A stretch of DNA of 64,000 bases from Plecoglossus altivelis (lineage: Eukaryota; Chordata; Actinopteri; Osmeriformes; Plecoglossidae), in NCBI GenBank assembly GCA_036571765.1, contig BROE01000028.1, positions 880,479 to 944,478 of the forward strand, written 5' to 3'. The notes under the pieces are model-generated. The model saw only the letters and a list, made by a program, of their open reading frames with translations. It was not told where the DNA came from and searched no databases. The position numbers and the translations under genes are program-made. Every line of letters begins with the position of its first letter. Positions within the stretch are counted from its first letter, which is position 1. Shown in pieces: positions 61,426 to 64,000 of the stretch.

Positions 61426-62290
61426 GGGGTCAGAGAGAGGGTGAACCAGATCTTGAAGGGGGTTTTCCCCACATGTCATATTCACTCACCAGCCTGCAGC
61501 GAACCAGACCTGCGAACTTCCCTGACTACAGCCTCCGTCCTTACCACGCCCCGCTGACATCATCTTGCTCCTCGCCTCCCGGCCAGGTGCATTGTGGGTA
61601 GTGGTAGGCAGGCAGCTATAGGCTGTCTTTATTAGAGGAACAAGTGTCCGGCCAGCCAGGCTGTGCTCCCTGGATACACTACGTCTATTTCTGACTGCTC
61701 CCCTCTCCCTGACCCCACCTTTTATTTTGGCTGGCTTGTTCATCCCCCAAGCATCCCTGAAGAGAGCCAGAGATGGACGTGATAAAGTAGAAATACTTTG
61801 TTAATGTTCAAAGCTGAATATCACCACCACCACCACCACATAAAGATGCCATCATCGATGCTTACTTCAGTCAGATACGTCTTTACACGAGTGAAATGTT
61901 GTAGTCAGTACTTCAACTTTTACCAAAGACTTTTGAAACATGAGTATCTGTATTTCTACTAGAGTGCAGGATGAGTGGACTGTACCATCTCTGTAGAGCG
62001 GGGGTGGCCTCCTTGTTTACAGACTTGCGTTATCTGGGAGAGACTGTCAACAGGAAGGTACTGTATCAGGATGCTGCTGAAAGGGGTCATGTGGTTAGTG
62101 GTGTGTGGAGGAGCCTTATCTGTGTGGAACAGGACATCTTGGAGTGCTGGATTGATCCGGAAAGGGACCCTTTCCAGGAGGACGTGCGTTGGTGTGAACA
62201 TGCAACAGCAGTTAAACACTTCCGCCACGCACCAGTCATGGGGGATTGTGTCCGACTTGTTGAGTACAGTAATCGCCATGATCTCAATGA
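61426..62290. other. Unique sequence upstream of tp63 exon
   Basis: Repeat-poor apart from a short ACC run near 61822. From about 61971 to 62290 three frames (two plus, one minus) are open together. None shows a recognisable domain, so I do not call a gene. Confidence 0.45.
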
Positions 62291-62295
62291 GTCTG

Positions 62296-62370
62296 TCAGG
62301 GGAGGCTGGAGGGGCTGGAGCTCCAGGCTGGAGGGGCTGGAGGGGCTGGAGCTCCAGGCTGGAGGGGCTG
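62296..62370. repeat. GGAGGGGCTGGAGCTCCAGGCT repeat
   Basis: GGCTGGAGGGGCTGGAG units with GGAGCTCC palindromes. Confidence 0.88.
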
Positions 62371-62599
62371 AGGGGGAGATGTGGGGAAGACATCTGGCCC
62401 GCCGGGCTGCTGTCTGGAGCGGACTGTGACCCAGCCAGCCAGCCTGGTCCTTCAGGAGGTCTGGACAGAGGGCACGGGGTTCTGAGGGGCAGCTGTGGGA
62501 CGCTAGGAAGGGAGGGGGGAGTGTGTGTGGGTGTTGGCTGGGTTCAGGAGGGGGGAGGGTGTGTGTATGTACAGGAGGGGGTAGAGCGGTAAAGGGTGT

Positions 62600-62930
62600 T
62601 GCTTGATATCTATATCCTAGCAACACCGAGAGAGTGATACCCCGACCCAGCTGCTGTTTAGGATTGGCCAGAGCGTTGGCACAAGCCACGCCTCTTCGTT
62701 GGCTAGCTCGGGAAAAAATATCTAAAAATCTAAACATCCTTGAAGCTGTCTCCACTCCTGTGCACTGACCCTCCAGCACTTTAATCCAATTCGGTGTTTG
62801 TTTTTTTGCGAGATGTTTTCGTAACCAACGACACCTGTGGTGTTTGAATCAGAGACTCTTCACACGTGCATATGTGATCTAACTCATATTTCTTTGAAGA
62901 CTCCAGTGAAGAGAAGAGCAGTTCTACAAC
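62600..62930 (+). promoter_or_regulatory. Probable TA promoter / 5' UTR region of tp63
   Basis: Directly upstream of the putative first coding exon. It contains GATTGGCC (CCAAT-box core, 62653-62660), CACGTG (E-box, 62862-62867) followed by CATATG, and an AT-rich segment (GAAAAAATATCTAAAAATC) near 62710. No canonical TATA box is placed with confidence. The role is inferred from position. Confidence 0.3.
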
Positions 62931-62983
62931 ATGACGTCCCCCTACACTACCGTACAGTACCGCCCTGACCTGCCCCTTTATCG
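62931..62983 (+). CDS. tp63: Putative first coding exon of tp63, TA isoform (partial gene)
   Basis: The ATG at 62931 has A at -3 (ACAACATGA). The frame runs 17 codons plus two bases (MTSPYTTVQYRPDLPLY, then CG) to a strong donor, TATCG|GTGAGTAC, phase 2. Human TAp63 begins with an exon encoding an N-terminus that includes ATLQYCPDPYIQR, also ending in the split Arg codon CG|. The shared core here is Thr-[VL]-Gln-Tyr-x-Pro-Asp. TP63 encodes a p53-family transcription factor, and this exon would start the transactivation-domain form. The next exons would lie beyond 64000. Support comes from sequence, splice phase, and position downstream of tprg1 in the same orientation as in mammals. Risk: a very short exon, matched from memory. 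Confidence 0.62.
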
Positions 62984-63299
62984 GTGAGTACACACACACC
63001 CCGAGGCCGTGTTCGAACCGTGGGTTGCGTCCTACCCGGCAGAGAGCTGGCTGTGGTGAGGCTGCTTCCTGCCGTGACTGTGTTAACTCTTCACCTCTCA
63101 TGTCTCCAGCCACCTCCGTTCCAGGGTATTTTTATGGTTGGTGAAAAGGGGGGAAAAGGACAGCTGTCTGTCTCATCGAGGTCGTTCAGCCAGTTACTCT
63201 GTCTTCTGTCGGATGTTTATAACCATGGATGTGGAGGAAGAGGGGCAGATTGCTGTCTGGGTGGAGGGACTTGGTTAGGCCAGTGATGAACGATCCGAA
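62984..63299 (+). other. Start of putative tp63 intron 1
   Basis: Unique sequence after the GTGAGTAC donor. No second exon is seen before the window ends. Confidence 0.45.
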
Positions 63300-63302
63300 G
63301 GG

Positions 63303-63500
63303 AGGCCCATGGAGGGGGGTCCAGGGAGGGGGGTCCAGGGAGAGAGGTCCAGGGAGGGGGGTCCAGAGAGGGGGGTCCAGAGAGGGGGTCCAGGGAGGGA
63401 GATCCAGAGAGGGGGTCCAGGGAGAGAGGTCCAGGGAGGGAGATCCAGGGAGGGGGGTCCAGGGAGGGAGATCCAGAGAGAGAGATCCAGGGAGGGGTCC
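63303..63500. repeat. GGTCCAGGGAGGGGG minisatellite
   Basis: About 13 units of 15-17 bp, GGTCCAGGGAGGGGG and variants GATCCAGGGAGG. G-rich on +, with G-quadruplex potential. Open frames are artefacts. Confidence 0.92.
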
Positions 63501-64000
63501 ATAAGTCCAGAGGGCTGAACTGACCTAACAGCAGCTGTGCCTGGGGTCTGGACATCCCTATCATCCCTGCCTTGGATGGGAAAAAAGCATCTGCAAGATA
63601 CAGCATCTGCTGTTGAGCAATTAGACAAAACATGTTTAACCAAACAACAAGGCAGACATGCAGTAGTCGTGTTTGTGGGCTTGGCTGCACGTATCCATGG
63701 CAACAACGCCCCCCCTAAAAGGTTCTGGAGCCGGACACAGGGAACCGACAGAATCATCGGTGTGATCTACAGATCCATCTTTAGATGAGATCTGTGTTAA
63801 CAGGAAGCTGGGCTGGACCAGAGCAGACAGAAGGACCTGCTTAGCCTTGTCCAATAGGAACTCAGTTTGGGATGAATGCAGGTTTGTGTTTTGGAGATGA
63901 TCTGATGATAGATGATGAGATATTTCTTGGTGAATAAAGTGTTGGAGGCAGAGAGAGGAGGAGGGAGGAGGTGGGAGCAGGAGGGAGGTGGGAGGAGGAG
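63501..64000. other. Unique sequence to the window edge
   Basis: Non-repetitive until a GGAGG-rich repeat begins near 63945 and runs off the end. No exon seen. Confidence 0.5.

Overview
This is a piece of a vertebrate nuclear chromosome, most likely from a ray-finned (teleost) fish. The evidence is one gene split into five coding exons with GT-AG introns, a short hAT-type transposon relic with an exact 8-bp target duplication, several tRNA-derived (SINE-type) fragments, and a very heavy load of mini- and microsatellites. I see no bacterial operon, ribosome-binding site, viral genome or CRISPR array. The species cannot be fixed from the sequence alone.

Two gene features are supported, both on the + strand. 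(1) tprg1 (tumor protein p63-regulated gene 1 family) lies at 29537-45376. Its five coding exons join in frame to a 290-residue protein carrying the hSac2-type domain of the TPRG1/TPRG1L family. A 3' UTR of about 1.1 kb ends near an AATAAA at 46475. (2) At 62931-62983 there is a short first coding exon (17 codons plus 2 nt, good Kozak context, strong GTGAGT donor). It resembles the first coding exon of the TA isoforms of TP63 in sequence, in length and in the phase of its splice site. In mammals TPRG1 lies directly upstream of TP63 in the same orientation, so gene identity and gene order support each other. The rest of tp63 would lie beyond the right edge.

Layout: 1-29.0 kb is intergenic or upstream sequence with no confident exon. 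It alternates unique stretches (3.5-4.5, 4.6-8.2, 9.1-11.3, 17.3-18.6, 27.3-29.1 kb) with tandem arrays, the largest at 15.5-17.3 (21/23/25-bp units), 18.6-19.3 (24-bp units), 23.1-23.9 and 25.2-26.2 kb. 29.1-46.5 kb is the tprg1 gene, whose introns are packed with repeats, several of them lying against splice sites. 46.5-62.9 kb is the tprg1-tp63 interval, with arrays that tandemly repeat ETS-like (54.9-55.3 kb) and CCAAT-box-like (58.5-58.8 kb) motifs. 62.9-64 kb is the putative first tp63 exon and the start of its intron.

Nearly all long open frames in the window are by-products of repeats whose unit lacks stop codons, and they are not annotated as genes. I did not find a convincing new multi-gene system. 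The items most worth a second look are the repeat-built splice-site neighbourhoods in tprg1 (a (TG)26 acceptor, a duplicated acceptor, donor-like arrays), the two transcription-factor-motif arrays, and a roughly 480-bp block almost devoid of T.
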